Below are positions 33,154-41,819 of a stretch of 64,000 nt of DNA, one piece after another. Source of the DNA: Opacimonas sp002292215 (lineage in GTDB: Bacteria > Pseudomonadota > Gammaproteobacteria > Enterobacterales > Alteromonadaceae); contig OX044360.1 of NCBI GenBank assembly GCA_943846745.1, positions 248,001-312,000 of the forward strand, in the 5' to 3' direction. A program made the translations under genes and the position numbers. Under the pieces are notes generated by a model, which did no database searches, was not told the origin of the DNA, and worked only from the letters and a program-made list of their open reading frames with translations. Every line of letters begins with the position of its first letter. Position 1 is the stretch's first letter.

Positions 33154-35211
33154 ATGTTAACCCGAGCAAAGCCTTATCCTTATGGGTGCAGTTTTTTACC
33201 TCACGATATTAATTTTGCGGTATACGGACCGCAATTAAGCAATTGCCATATTTACATTTATCACCCCGATACGATGGAGTTGATGTACGAACATCAAATG
33301 CGTCATCAAGAGGGAGACGTGTGGTATGACACATTATCGCTTAATGTTGATGGATTTTGCTATTTGTATGTGACTCACATAGACGAGTTAGTTGAGGGAA
33401 CAGACCTGCCGAGTACTCGGTTACAGTTTTTTTCTGACCCCTTTAGTAGAGAGCTCACCTCTGCTTGGCATTGGGATGCTGAGCGCTATTTGCATGAACC
33501 CCATTTGTTTTATCCTAAAACGAAAATTTCCAGGCAGGATTTACAACGTACTCCACTAGCTAAAAAAGTCGATCCTGCGCACCGAGTTATTTATGAAATG
33601 CATGTCAAAAGCATGTCCAAACTTCATCCTGATGTGCCTGAAAAAGAACAGGGAACCTATGTTGGTGCAGTCCATCCAGCGATATTAGAGCATCTGCATA
33701 ACTTAGGTGTCACGACGATTCAGTTAATGCCGGTAATGGCATTCATGCCAGAGCCGTTTATTACTGAGAAAGGTTTGACTAATTACTGGGGCTATAATCC
33801 CGCTTCATTGCTCGCACCTGAGCCTCGTTATGCACAGTCGGACGCGCACGAAGAAATGCAATTGTTAGTGCAGGAGTATCATAAAGCGGGCTTTGAAGTC
33901 ATTCTTGATGTGGTCTTTAACCATACCGCCGAATCAGGGCCAGATGGACCGATCATTAATTTGCGTGCTATGTGTGAAAACGAAGCCTATACCCGAGTTG
34001 GTAAAGACAATTATTATGCTAATTATAGTGGTTGTGGCAACAGCCTGAATATCGACAGTCCGTTTATTTTAACCTTGGTTCTAGAAGCGATGCGGCATTG
34101 GGTGTTAATTTATGGCGTCGATGGATTTCGCTTTGATTTGGCGACAGGGTTAGGGCGTGAACCTCATGCGTATTCCAAAAAAGCGGCTTTTTTCAAAGCG
34201 GTGGAACAAGATCCGATTTTACGTGATTGCTATATGCTTGCCGAACCTTGGGATTTGGGAGACTACGGATATCAGTTAGGGCAATTTCCTGAGCGTTATG
34301 CCGAAGTGAATGATCAGTATCGAGATACTGCTAGAGCTTTTTGGCGTGGAGATAAAGGCATAACAGGCACGTTTGCGACACGTATGTTTGGTTCTCGTGA
34401 TATTTTTCATAAAGGCGAGCGTAGCATTCATACTTCGGTGAATCCGATTACTTATCATGATGGGTTTACCTTGCATGACATTGTGAGTTACAACGATAAA
34501 CATAACGATGCGAATTTAGAAGACAATCGTGATGGGCATAATCATAACTTAAGTTACAATTATGGCGTTGAAGGCGAGACAAATGATGTGGTGATTTTGA
34601 GTTTACGTGAACGGCAAAAGCGCAATTTGATAGCGTCAATGCTCTTCGCCCAGGGAACACCACATTTTTTATCAGGCGATGAGTTAAGTAAAACTCAGTT
34701 AGGTAACAACAACACTTATTGCCAAGATAATGAGCTCAATTATCTTGACTGGCACTTAAGCAAAACCCAATCAGACTTTTTATCCTTTTGTCAGTATTGC
34801 ATCGCAATTAAACGTAATAGCCGAATTTTGACTGACGCACAATTAGCTGACGATAGTTATTTGTTACACAATAATATGGCTGAGGTGAATTGGTATAAGA
34901 TTGATGGTAGTGATAAAGGCGATAGCGATTGGGAGCATCCTGATGTACAAGGATTTGCCGTCGAAATGATTGAAGCAACCAACGGCACATCATCTACAGA
35001 TCTCGAACATTGGTTATTATGTATCAACGCCAGTACTAGCGATGAAACAATGGTGTTACCAGCTTTGCCGCAAGGGGCTCGTTGGGAAGTCTTACTCGAT
35101 ACTCGAATGTCAGAGTTTAGACCAAGCGGTAATTACATTCCTAAACCTGAATTTGTGATCTCAAATCGTTCTGTCGTCTTATTTAAAGTAGACCACAAAA
35201 CAACGGATTAA
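33154..35211 (+). CDS. glgX: Glycogen debranching enzyme GlgX
   Basis: GlgX is a GH13 isoamylase-type enzyme that removes the short alpha-1,6 branches left by phosphorylase. It has 685 residues. A CBM48-like N-terminus (PYPYGCSFLPHDINFAVYG) precedes the barrel with VILDVVFNHTAESG, the nucleophile segment VDGFRFDLATGLG, the acid/base in MLAEPWDLGDYGYQLG and NPITYHDGFTLHD. GAGGTG precedes the ATG at 33154, 29 bases after glgB. Its stop is only 13 bases before msrB, so the operon appears to extend into that gene. Confidence 0.95.
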   Translation: MLTRAKPYPYGCSFLPHDINFAVYGPQLSNCHIYIYHPDTMELMYEHQMRHQEGDVWYDTLSLNVDGFCYLYVTHIDELVEGTDLPSTRLQFFSDPFSRELTSAWHWDAERYLHEPHLFYPKTKISRQDLQRTPLAKKVDPAHRVIYEMHVKSMSKLHPDVPEKEQGTYVGAVHPAILEHLHNLGVTTIQLMPVMAFMPEPFITEKGLTNYWGYNPASLLAPEPRYAQSDAHEEMQLLVQEYHKAGFEVILDVVFNHTAESGPDGPIINLRAMCENEAYTRVGKDNYYANYSGCGNSLNIDSPFILTLVLEAMRHWVLIYGVDGFRFDLATGLGREPHAYSKKAAFFKAVEQDPILRDCYMLAEPWDLGDYGYQLGQFPERYAEVNDQYRDTARAFWRGDKGITGTFATRMFGSRDIFHKGERSIHTSVNPITYHDGFTLHDIVSYNDKHNDANLEDNRDGHNHNLSYNYGVEGETNDVVILSLRERQKRNLIASMLFAQGTPHFLSGDELSKTQLGNNNTYCQDNELNYLDWHLSKTQSDFLSFCQYCIAIKRNSRILTDAQLADDSYLLHNNMAEVNWYKIDGSDKGDSDWEHPDVQGFAVEMIEATNGTSSTDLEHWLLCINASTSDETMVLPALPQGARWEVLLDTRMSEFRPSGNYIPKPEFVISNRSVVLFKVDHKTTD

Positions 35212-35224
35212 GAAGGATTTCACG

Positions 35225-35617
35225 ATGCAACTAACTAAAGATGAATTACGTTCGAAGCTGTCTACGGATGCGTATTATGTCACTCAAGAGAAAGGCACTG
35301 AACGACCATTCACTGGTGAATTTAATGATCATTGGGATGCTGGTCAGTATCATTGTGTCTGTTGTGATGCGCCATTATTTACTCAAGCACATAAATTTAA
35401 TGCGGGTTGTGGTTGGCCGTCTTTTTACGAACAATCACAAGACCAAAACGTGCTCTTTCGCCCAGACAACACTCACGGCATGATTCGAACTGAAATTGTA
35501 TGTAAACAATGTGATGCGCATCTTGGGCATGTGTTTACTGATGGACCCGCGCCAACCGGACAACGTTATTGTGTTAACTCTGTGTCTTTGACATTTTCAC
35601 CTGATAGTGACGAATAA
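35225..35617 (+). CDS. msrB: Peptide methionine-R-sulfoxide reductase
   Basis: MsrB reduces the R form of methionine sulfoxide in proteins, with thioredoxin as reductant. The 130 residues hold both zinc-binding CxxC pairs (C44/C47 and C93/C96), the GCGWPSF motif and the catalytic cysteine C116 in RYCVNSVSL. It is a cytoplasmic stand-alone MsrB without an MsrA fusion. AAGGA lies upstream of the ATG. In E. coli msrB is divergent from gapA; here it follows glgX by 13 bases, as if the glycogen genes had been placed into that junction. Confidence 0.97.
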   Translation: MQLTKDELRSKLSTDAYYVTQEKGTERPFTGEFNDHWDAGQYHCVCCDAPLFTQAHKFNAGCGWPSFYEQSQDQNVLFRPDNTHGMIRTEIVCKQCDAHLGHVFTDGPAPTGQRYCVNSVSLTFSPDSDE

Positions 35618-35950
35618 TTCGCAAAATTAACCGAGCAACATCATTTATATGAATTATTAAGACAATTTTCATACGTTTTTAGTATTAGTTTACGGTGCAT
35701 TTTTGTAATCTAATTTCTATTTTCATTATCTGATGATCGTTTTTGTGACGGTATGTGGGATAAAACCCAAAAGCATGTTGTAATCCTACATACAGACGTG
35801 TTTTTTTTCCCTCAAAATTAATAAATTCTGTAATAAATCAACAGTTTGGCATTATGCCTCGACACGTTTACACTACCCGAGAATTATACCGAAAAGCGAT
35901 GCATTGATGCATGCTTGATTAATATTTTAAGACTCATTTAAGGGTGGACA
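35618..35950. other. 333-bp intergenic region upstream of gapB-like gene
   Basis: AT-rich and without an open frame of note. It holds a weak HexR-like match TGTAATCTAATTTCT (35704-35718, right arm 4 of 6). It also holds a bulged palindrome at 35894-35916 whose arms are AAGC-ATGCAT and ATGCAT-GCTT. Both suggest a regulated promoter for the downstream GAPDH. No clear terminator follows msrB. Confidence 0.4.
35894..35916 (+). promoter_or_regulatory. Bulged palindrome upstream of gapB-like gene
   Basis: AAGC-g-ATGCAT-tg-ATGCAT-GCTT gives 10 paired bases per arm with one bulged G and a 2-base centre, 34 bases before the ATG. It looks like an operator or leader hairpin; no binder is known. Confidence 0.35.
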
Positions 35951-37396
35951 ATGAATCAACAAGTTGAACAGGATCTCCAAAAAAGTTGGCAGGAGCGTCA
36001 GGAATACGCAGAAAGGATGTTGCCGCTAATTGGTAAACTTTATCGTAATCGAGCAATTGAAATATCTGTCTATGGTCGTTCATTATTAAATGCGAGCGCA
36101 ATTGATGTGATCAAAGCACATCGCTCTGTGCGTTTGCATGAAGGACAAAAATTACGTTTACGTGAATCTTTTCCAATTGTTGATGCATTATCTGTCTTAC
36201 AACTTGCCCCAGCGCAAATCGATGTAGGAAAACTTGCTTGGGAATTTAACTATGGACGTGGTAAAGAACAAACAGACTTAGGTGCGTTCTTAAATCAAGA
36301 ACTATCAGACATTGTTAATCAAGGTGATGACCAAGCACCTCAAGATGTTGTGTTGTATGGTTTTGGACGTATTGGTCGTTTATTAGCGCGCTTGTTAATT
36401 GAACGTCAAGGTACCAATAACAAATTACGTTTGCGTGCTATTGTCGTGCGTGGCGGTGGTGACGGCGATTTAGAAAAACGCGCAAGTTTACTGCGTCGTG
36501 ATTCAGTACACGGTCCATTTAATGGCAGCATCACAGTAGATAAAGAGCGTAATGCATTACTAGCCAATGGTTCATTTATCCAAGTGATTTATGCCAACAG
36601 CCCTAAAGAAGTCGATTACACTCAATATGGCATCGATAATGCAATTGTCGTTGATAATACCGGGATGTGGCGTGACCGCGATGGCTTAGGTATCCATTTG
36701 CAATCCAAGGGCGCGAAAAAAGTGTTGCTCACCGCTCCGGGTAAAGGCGATATCAAAAATATCGTTCATGGGGTTAATCATACTGACATTCTTGATTCTG
36801 ATGTGATCATGTCGGCAGCTAGCTGTACCACAAATGCGATAACACCAGTGTTAAAAGTCCTAGATGAAAAGTTTGGGATCCTCAATGGGCATGTGGAAAC
36901 GGTCCATTCCTATACCAATGATCAAAACCTGATTGATAATTTCCATAAAGGTGAACGTCGCGGGCGCAGTGCACCGCTCAATATGGTATTGAGTGAAACT
37001 GGCGCAGCCACGGCTGTAGCCAAAGCCTTCCCTAAATTAGCCGGTAAGCTAACGGGGAATTCGATTCGTGTCCCTACGCCGAATGTATCAATGGCTATTT
37101 TGAGTTTAAATTTGGAAACGGCAACGACCAAAGACGAAGTAAATGATTATATACAATACGCGTCGTTATTTTCTGACTTGCAGCATCAAATTGATTTCAC
37201 TCGGTCTACAGAAATAGTTTCAAGCGATTTAGTCGGGGCTAGAGCGACCTCAATTATTGATTCGACGGCGACGATTGTTTCTGAAAATCGTGTCAACTTA
37301 TACGTGTGGTATGACAACGAGTTTGGTTATAGCTGTCAAGTTATGCGAGTAGTGCGAGACATGGCGGGAATTACATCACCTACACTACCCAAATAA
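35951..37396 (+). CDS. gapB: Long glyceraldehyde-3-phosphate dehydrogenase (GapB-like)
   Basis: A 481-residue GAPDH, about 150 longer than GapA. Residues 1-130 form a helical N-terminal extension of unknown role. The GAPDH core begins at LYGFGRIGRLLARL (135-148) and has the catalytic C292 in SAASCTTNAITPV. Where GapA has the NAD-selecting aspartate (AINDLLD), this protein has AIVVRGGGD. That suggests relaxed or NADP-preferring use and a gluconeogenic direction, which is inference. Such long GAPDHs are known in Shewanella and Vibrio relatives beside a normal GapA. It is monocistronic, with AGGGTGG before the start. Confidence 0.85.
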   Translation: MNQQVEQDLQKSWQERQEYAERMLPLIGKLYRNRAIEISVYGRSLLNASAIDVIKAHRSVRLHEGQKLRLRESFPIVDALSVLQLAPAQIDVGKLAWEFNYGRGKEQTDLGAFLNQELSDIVNQGDDQAPQDVVLYGFGRIGRLLARLLIERQGTNNKLRLRAIVVRGGGDGDLEKRASLLRRDSVHGPFNGSITVDKERNALLANGSFIQVIYANSPKEVDYTQYGIDNAIVVDNTGMWRDRDGLGIHLQSKGAKKVLLTAPGKGDIKNIVHGVNHTDILDSDVIMSAASCTTNAITPVLKVLDEKFGILNGHVETVHSYTNDQNLIDNFHKGERRGRSAPLNMVLSETGAATAVAKAFPKLAGKLTGNSIRVPTPNVSMAILSLNLETATTKDEVNDYIQYASLFSDLQHQIDFTRSTEIVSSDLVGARATSIIDSTATIVSENRVNLYVWYDNEFGYSCQVMRVVRDMAGITSPTLPK

Positions 37397-37472
37397 CACT
37401 ACAAAAATAATTGCACTCTGTACCCTACGTCTTATAAATTACCGCAGAGTAATGACACCACAGAGTAATAAT

Positions 37473-37516
37473 AAAAAGCCTGATTTGAAGTGCCCCCACT
37501 TAGTCAGGCTTTTTTA
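37473..37516 (+). terminator. Terminator after gapB-like gene
   Basis: AAAAAGCCTGA pairs with TCAGGCTTTTT. A smaller AAGTG/CACTT stem sits inside the loop, and six T end the structure. Confidence 0.85.
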
Positions 37517-37579
37517 TAAAATAAATTACATCCTAGACCGGTCTTAATGTAGGATAAGACGCTAATCATAGGAAATGAC

Positions 37580-38128
37580 ATGCCAAAAAATTCTTCAATC
37601 AAGCCTTCCGCTGAGCCTTCATCCGCAATAAAAAAAGCAAAAACCTTACGTGGTTATGCATTTGAGATTGTGATGGTGTGTGTGGTTGTTGGAGCGATAT
37701 TTGCGTTTCAACAACGCAATATGTTACCCAGTGATGGCTCTGTGACTTTACCAAATACGCAATTTGTGACGTTAGCAGGCAATACCCGAATGTTGTTAGC
37801 CGATGATAAGCCAACGTTGGTTTATATTTTTGCACCTTGGTGTTCTATTTGTCGATTAAGTATCAATAACCTCGACAGTCTCGATCCCAATAAAGTTAAT
37901 ATTGTGCGCATTGGTGTTGACTATCAACATGCCGAAGAATTATCTGAATTTGTCCGTGATGTCGGTGTTCAAGGTGATGTGTTATTAGGCAATCGACAAA
38001 CAATGCAAGATTTTAAGGTAACTGCATTTCCAAGTATTTATATTCTGCAACCGAATGGCAGTGTGGTCGGTCGTTCTGTGGGTTACACTACGTCTCTCGG
38101 TCTAAAGTTACGCACCGCATTTGAATAA
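37580..38128 (+). CDS. Membrane-anchored thioredoxin-like protein
   Basis: This 182-residue protein has one N-terminal membrane anchor (about 26-44) after a basic, serine-rich head. A thioredoxin-fold domain follows, with the redox motif CSIC (C88-C91, in IFAPWCSICR) and the cis-proline segment TAFPSIYIL. By topology the active site faces the periplasm. It resembles TlpA/ResA/ScsD-type thiol reductases that service periplasmic cysteines. No cytochrome c maturation or Dsb partner is next to it, so its client is unknown. AGGA lies upstream of the ATG. Confidence 0.82.
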   Translation: MPKNSSIKPSAEPSSAIKKAKTLRGYAFEIVMVCVVVGAIFAFQQRNMLPSDGSVTLPNTQFVTLAGNTRMLLADDKPTLVYIFAPWCSICRLSINNLDSLDPNKVNIVRIGVDYQHAEELSEFVRDVGVQGDVLLGNRQTMQDFKVTAFPSIYILQPNGSVVGRSVGYTTSLGLKLRTAFE

Positions 38129-38206
38129 ATAACTTTACGTCAAACCTAGTATTTTTCACCACTAATTGGTAAATTACCAAAAAGAAAAATAACAAGGTTC
38201 GATTCC

Positions 38207-39349
38207 ATGCAAATCAATGCTAAATTCGACAGTGGCAACATTCATGTCGTCTCTGCTGATTCCCCCGATGCGATACGTTTACGCATCAACTGTGACAACC
38301 AATCTAATTTTTATCAATGGTTCCATTTTCGCTTACATACTCAAGCGATGGTCAATCATACGATTATTATCGAAGATCTTGCTAAGTCTGCTTATCCTAA
38401 AGGATGGGAAGGGTATCAAGCACTGGCTAGTTACGACCGTGATGAATGGTTTCGGGTTGATACCCAGTTTGATGGTGATGAGTTAACGATTGATGTGACA
38501 CCAGAATATGAAGTGATGTATTTTGCTTATTTCATTCCTTATAGTTATGACCGATATTTGAATTTACTGGCTTCTGCGCAAACTTCATTTGATTGCCAAC
38601 ATGTTTTATTAGGTGAAACCGTCGATGGACGTGATGTCTCTATGCTTGTGATCGGCGACCCACATAGCGATGAGACTAAACTCAATATATGGGTGACAGC
38701 ACGTCAACATCCTGGCGAAAGTATGGCGTCATGGTGTGTTGAAGGACTGATTGAACGTTTGTTGGATGAAAATGATGGCTTATCTCGTGATTTACTAAAT
38801 CATGCTGTATTTTATATCGTTCCAAACATGAACCCTGATGGCTCTGTGCGCGGTCATCTTCGCACTAATGCGGTTGGCGTAAATCTAAACCGTGAGTGGC
38901 AAACCCCGTCATTAGAAACTAGTCCGGAAGTGTATCATGTGTTACATAAAATGCGTGAAACTGGGGTCGACATGTATTTAGACTTGCATGGCGATGAGGC
39001 GCTGCCATATAATTTTGTAGCAGGTTCTGAAGGCGTGCCTAATTACGATGAGCGTATGGCTGGTTTAGAAAATACGTTTAAACAATCGTTACTCAATGCA
39101 ACCCCCGAATTTCAAGATGTCTATGGATACCCGAAAAACCAACCTGGAGAAGCGAATTTAACTGTTGCCTCTAATGCCGTAGCCCATCAGTTTAATTGTA
39201 TGGCTTATACATTAGAAATGCCGTTTAAAGATAATGCAGATTTACCGGATGCGGCTTTCGGCTGGTCAGTACCTCGCTGTGCGCAGTTAGGAGAAGACTT
39301 ATTGATCCCAATCCGTGCAGTAGTAAATAAATTAAAGACAACACAATAA
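38207..39349 (+). CDS. M14 family zinc carboxypeptidase, cytosolic-carboxypeptidase-like
   Basis: A 380-residue protein with the two-part layout of cytosolic carboxypeptidases: an N-terminal beta domain (about 1-120) and an M14 catalytic domain. Zinc ligands are H168 and E171 (RQHPGES) and H261 (DLHGDE). NPDGSVRGHLRTN and GVNLNREW carry substrate-binding residues, and E337 in YTLEMPF is the catalytic glutamate. No signal peptide is seen, so it is probably cytoplasmic. Eukaryotic relatives trim C-terminal glutamates; the bacterial substrate is not known. It stands alone between a thioredoxin-like gene and a symporter. Confidence 0.87.
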   Translation: MQINAKFDSGNIHVVSADSPDAIRLRINCDNQSNFYQWFHFRLHTQAMVNHTIIIEDLAKSAYPKGWEGYQALASYDRDEWFRVDTQFDGDELTIDVTPEYEVMYFAYFIPYSYDRYLNLLASAQTSFDCQHVLLGETVDGRDVSMLVIGDPHSDETKLNIWVTARQHPGESMASWCVEGLIERLLDENDGLSRDLLNHAVFYIVPNMNPDGSVRGHLRTNAVGVNLNREWQTPSLETSPEVYHVLHKMRETGVDMYLDLHGDEALPYNFVAGSEGVPNYDERMAGLENTFKQSLLNATPEFQDVYGYPKNQPGEANLTVASNAVAHQFNCMAYTLEMPFKDNADLPDAAFGWSVPRCAQLGEDLLIPIRAVVNKLKTTQ

Positions 39350-39400
39350 TAATATCAATAAAACAACAATAATAATAATGACAAAAAAGGAAAATATAAA

Positions 39401-41065
39401 GTGGATGCACTATATAACGTACTACAAACACTCGATAGCTTTTTAGGGGGCGCTTTTTGGTTTCCTTATGTACTATTAGGTGTAGGTTTATTTTTTACAA
39501 TATATCTAAAGTTCCCGCAAATACGCTTTTTTAAGCACGCTTGGTTAGTGGTTACTGGTAAATATGATAAACCGGACGATCCTGGTGATACGTCGCATTT
39601 TAAATCGTTGACCACAGCCTTATCGGGCACGGTAGGTACCGGTAATATATCCGGTGTCGCATTTGCGATATTTTTAGGTGGTCCGGCGGCGTTATTTTGG
39701 ATGTGGGCAACGGCATTCTTAGGAATGACAACGAAGTTTGTGGAAGTCACCTTATCGCATAAATACCGTGAACAAACCGAAGATGGTACTATGGCTGGTG
39801 GCCCGATGTACTATATGGATAAGCGCTTAAATATGAAGTGGCTAGCTGTAGCGTTTGCAATCGCGACAGTCATCAGTTCATTTGGTACCGGAAATTTACC
39901 GCAGTCTAATGGCATCGCAACCTCGATTGAAGCTACATTTGGTTTTGAACCTATGCTGGTTGGTGGTGTATTAGCGATTCTTCTCGGTCTAGTGATAATC
40001 GGTGGGATCCATCGTATCGCTTCTGTGACATCGACCATTGTGCCATTGATGGCATTAATTTATATCGTCGGTGCATTCGCTGTTATCTTTGCTAACGCTG
40101 AAAACATTGGTCCTGCATTTGCTTCGGTTATTTCTGATGCCTTTACTGGTTCAGCTGCTGCGGGTGGTTTCTTAGGTGCAACTCTCGCGTATGCCTTTAA
40201 CCGTGGCGTTAACCGCGGTTTATTTTCTAATGAAGCCGGTCAGGGTTCTGCTCCAATTGCTCACGCTGCTGCCAAAACTAAAGAGTCAGCTTCTGAAGGT
40301 ATGGTGTCTATTCTTGAACCTTTCATCGATACGATTATTATTTGTACCATTACCGGTTTAGTGATCTTATCTTCAGGCGTCTGGAAAGAAAAACATCAAA
40401 ATGTGTTCGATGCGTCAGATATGGTGTTTTTAGCGGGTGAATATTCGGATAAAAAAGAAGAAGATTTAACTAACCTTTACAAGCTAATCAATAATGTAGA
40501 TGGCAGTACGGTCGAAAATTACAGTGGTGTTTTAACTATTGTCGGCGGTAAGGCACAAAACAATACTGATTTTACTTTAATGAATGCACGTTCTATTGCT
40601 GAAAATGTAACGTACAGTATTGGTTCTGAAGAAGATCTATTTACAGGTCGAATTGAGGTAATCAATGGCGTGCCACAAAAAGACAATTTAGTTGTCTCGG
40701 GTATGTCACTGGTGCATTCAGCTAAGTTAACGACAATCGCATTTACACGTGGCTACTTTGGTGATTTTGGCCAGTATATCGTGTCGATCGGCTTGTTGTT
40801 ATTTGCTTTCTCCACCGCCATCGCTTGGTCGTATTATGGTGATCGAGCGATGACTTATTTGTTAGGTCCAAAGTCAGTTATGCCTTATCGAGTGATCTAT
40901 GTAGCGGGCTTTTTCTGGGCAGCGTTTTCTGATACCACATTGGTATGGGCATTGTCAGCAGTCTCGATTGTAGTGATGACCTTACCAAATTTATTTGGCA
41001 TTATGATGCTACGTAAAGAGATGAAAGACACGATGAATGAATATTGGAATAAAGTTAAAGATTAA
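39401..41065 (+). CDS. Sodium:alanine/glycine symporter (AGCS family) with a large loop insertion
   Basis: A polytopic transporter of 554 residues, starting at GTG with AAAGGAAAA upstream. AGCS hallmarks are GTVGTGNISGVAFAIFLGGPAALFWMW (in two runs, about 77-102), MAGGPMYYMD and NRGLFSNEAGQGSAPIAHAAAKT, written here across residues 268-293. Between the helix ending VILSSGVW (about 328) and the helix starting near 452 lie roughly 105 mostly hydrophilic residues. Typical AGCS proteins are shorter there. The substrate is probably alanine or glycine with sodium. A strong terminator follows. Confidence 0.9.
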   Translation: MDALYNVLQTLDSFLGGAFWFPYVLLGVGLFFTIYLKFPQIRFFKHAWLVVTGKYDKPDDPGDTSHFKSLTTALSGTVGTGNISGVAFAIFLGGPAALFWMWATAFLGMTTKFVEVTLSHKYREQTEDGTMAGGPMYYMDKRLNMKWLAVAFAIATVISSFGTGNLPQSNGIATSIEATFGFEPMLVGGVLAILLGLVIIGGIHRIASVTSTIVPLMALIYIVGAFAVIFANAENIGPAFASVISDAFTGSAAAGGFLGATLAYAFNRGVNRGLFSNEAGQGSAPIAHAAAKTKESASEGMVSILEPFIDTIIICTITGLVILSSGVWKEKHQNVFDASDMVFLAGEYSDKKEEDLTNLYKLINNVDGSTVENYSGVLTIVGGKAQNNTDFTLMNARSIAENVTYSIGSEEDLFTGRIEVINGVPQKDNLVVSGMSLVHSAKLTTIAFTRGYFGDFGQYIVSIGLLLFAFSTAIAWSYYGDRAMTYLLGPKSVMPYRVIYVAGFFWAAFSDTTLVWALSAVSIVVMTLPNLFGIMMLRKEMKDTMNEYWNKVKD

Positions 41066-41093
41066 TTTTATTCTCAGTTTCGTGTAATATATC

Positions 41094-41126
41094 AACCTAG
41101 TGAGGTTCGCCTTACTAGGTTTTTTT
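41094..41126 (+). terminator. Terminator after the AGCS symporter
   Basis: A 12-bp stem AACCTAGTGAGG/CCTTACTAGGTT (one G-U pair) closed by a TTCG tetraloop and followed by six T. Confidence 0.9.
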
Positions 41127-41166
41127 ATGCCGGAAGAATGATGATTAAATATAGGAAAGTAACCCG

Positions 41167-41499
41167 ATGTTGATAGATTGCCCAGCGTGCAAAAAGAAAA
41201 TATCTGATAAAGCCGACGAATGTAACCATTGTGGTTTTCACGTCACCGCTGTTGACGCCGAAGCGGTATTGCGTAAAGAAAAAATGGATAAATATATACG
41301 TCAGCAATCGCTACAAACTCAATCGTTTATTGCTGTGCTGGTGTTTATTACTGGATTTGGGTTTATGTATTGGGGACAACCTGAAGTCGGTAGCACGCAG
41401 CATAGTATTGCCATGCTGGTGTGTGTCATTGGATTTGTGTGGTATATCATCAATCGAGTGCGAATATTGTTGACTAAGCGCAGTAAAGTATTCGGCTAA
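41167..41499 (+). CDS. Small zinc-ribbon membrane protein
   Basis: The 110 residues start with a zinc ribbon (CPACKKKISDKADECNHCG, two CxxC pairs at about 5-23). A short charged linker and two transmembrane segments (about 56-71 and 78-95) follow, the last with a basic end. Such zinc-ribbon-plus-membrane proteins are common and uncharacterised. AGGAAAG precedes the ATG. It lies between the symporter terminator and yeaC and may be co-transcribed with yeaC. No function can be assigned. Confidence 0.75.
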   Translation: MLIDCPACKKKISDKADECNHCGFHVTAVDAEAVLRKEKMDKYIRQQSLQTQSFIAVLVFITGFGFMYWGQPEVGSTQHSIAMLVCVIGFVWYIINRVRILLTKRSKVFG

Positions 41500-41534
41500 T
41501 TTTAACAAATTTACTTAGTAAAGAGAAAAGCGCA

Positions 41535-41819
41535 ATGAATGTAGAGCAACTTGTAAACGCGATGACCCCAGAGGTTTTTACTAACCTAAAGCAAGCTGTG
41601 GAAACCGGAAAATGGCCCAATGGTACGCCTTTGACAGAAGAACAAAAAGCAAACTCATTGCAAATGGTCATGCTGTACCAAGCCAAAGTGGAACGTTCTA
41701 ATGAGCATATGACCATTGGTGCCGATGGTGAAATGGTACACAAATCAAAATCAGAGTTACGTAATGAATTGCGTCAAGCTGGGCAAGCACCGATTGCTCA
41801 AGTAAAACTTACAGACTAA
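41535..41819 (+). CDS. yeaC: YeaC-like protein (DUF1315)
   Basis: A 94-residue protein matching the DUF1315/YeaC family, with AMTPEVFTNLKQAVETGKWPNG and LTEEQKANSLQMVMLYQ near the N-terminus and a charged tail. The function is unknown. In E. coli yeaC neighbours msrB and gapA; here it is 6 kb from msrB and next to ansA. Its 3' end overlaps the 3' end of the convergent ansA by 11 bases. Confidence 0.85.
   Translation: MNVEQLVNAMTPEVFTNLKQAVETGKWPNGTPLTEEQKANSLQMVMLYQAKVERSNEHMTIGADGEMVHKSKSELRNELRQAGQAPIAQVKLTD

Noticed and set aside
41809..41819. 11-base overlap of the convergent yeaC and ansA 3' ends
   Set aside because: Seen clearly, but such tail-to-tail overlaps are common in compact genomes and need no special explanation.
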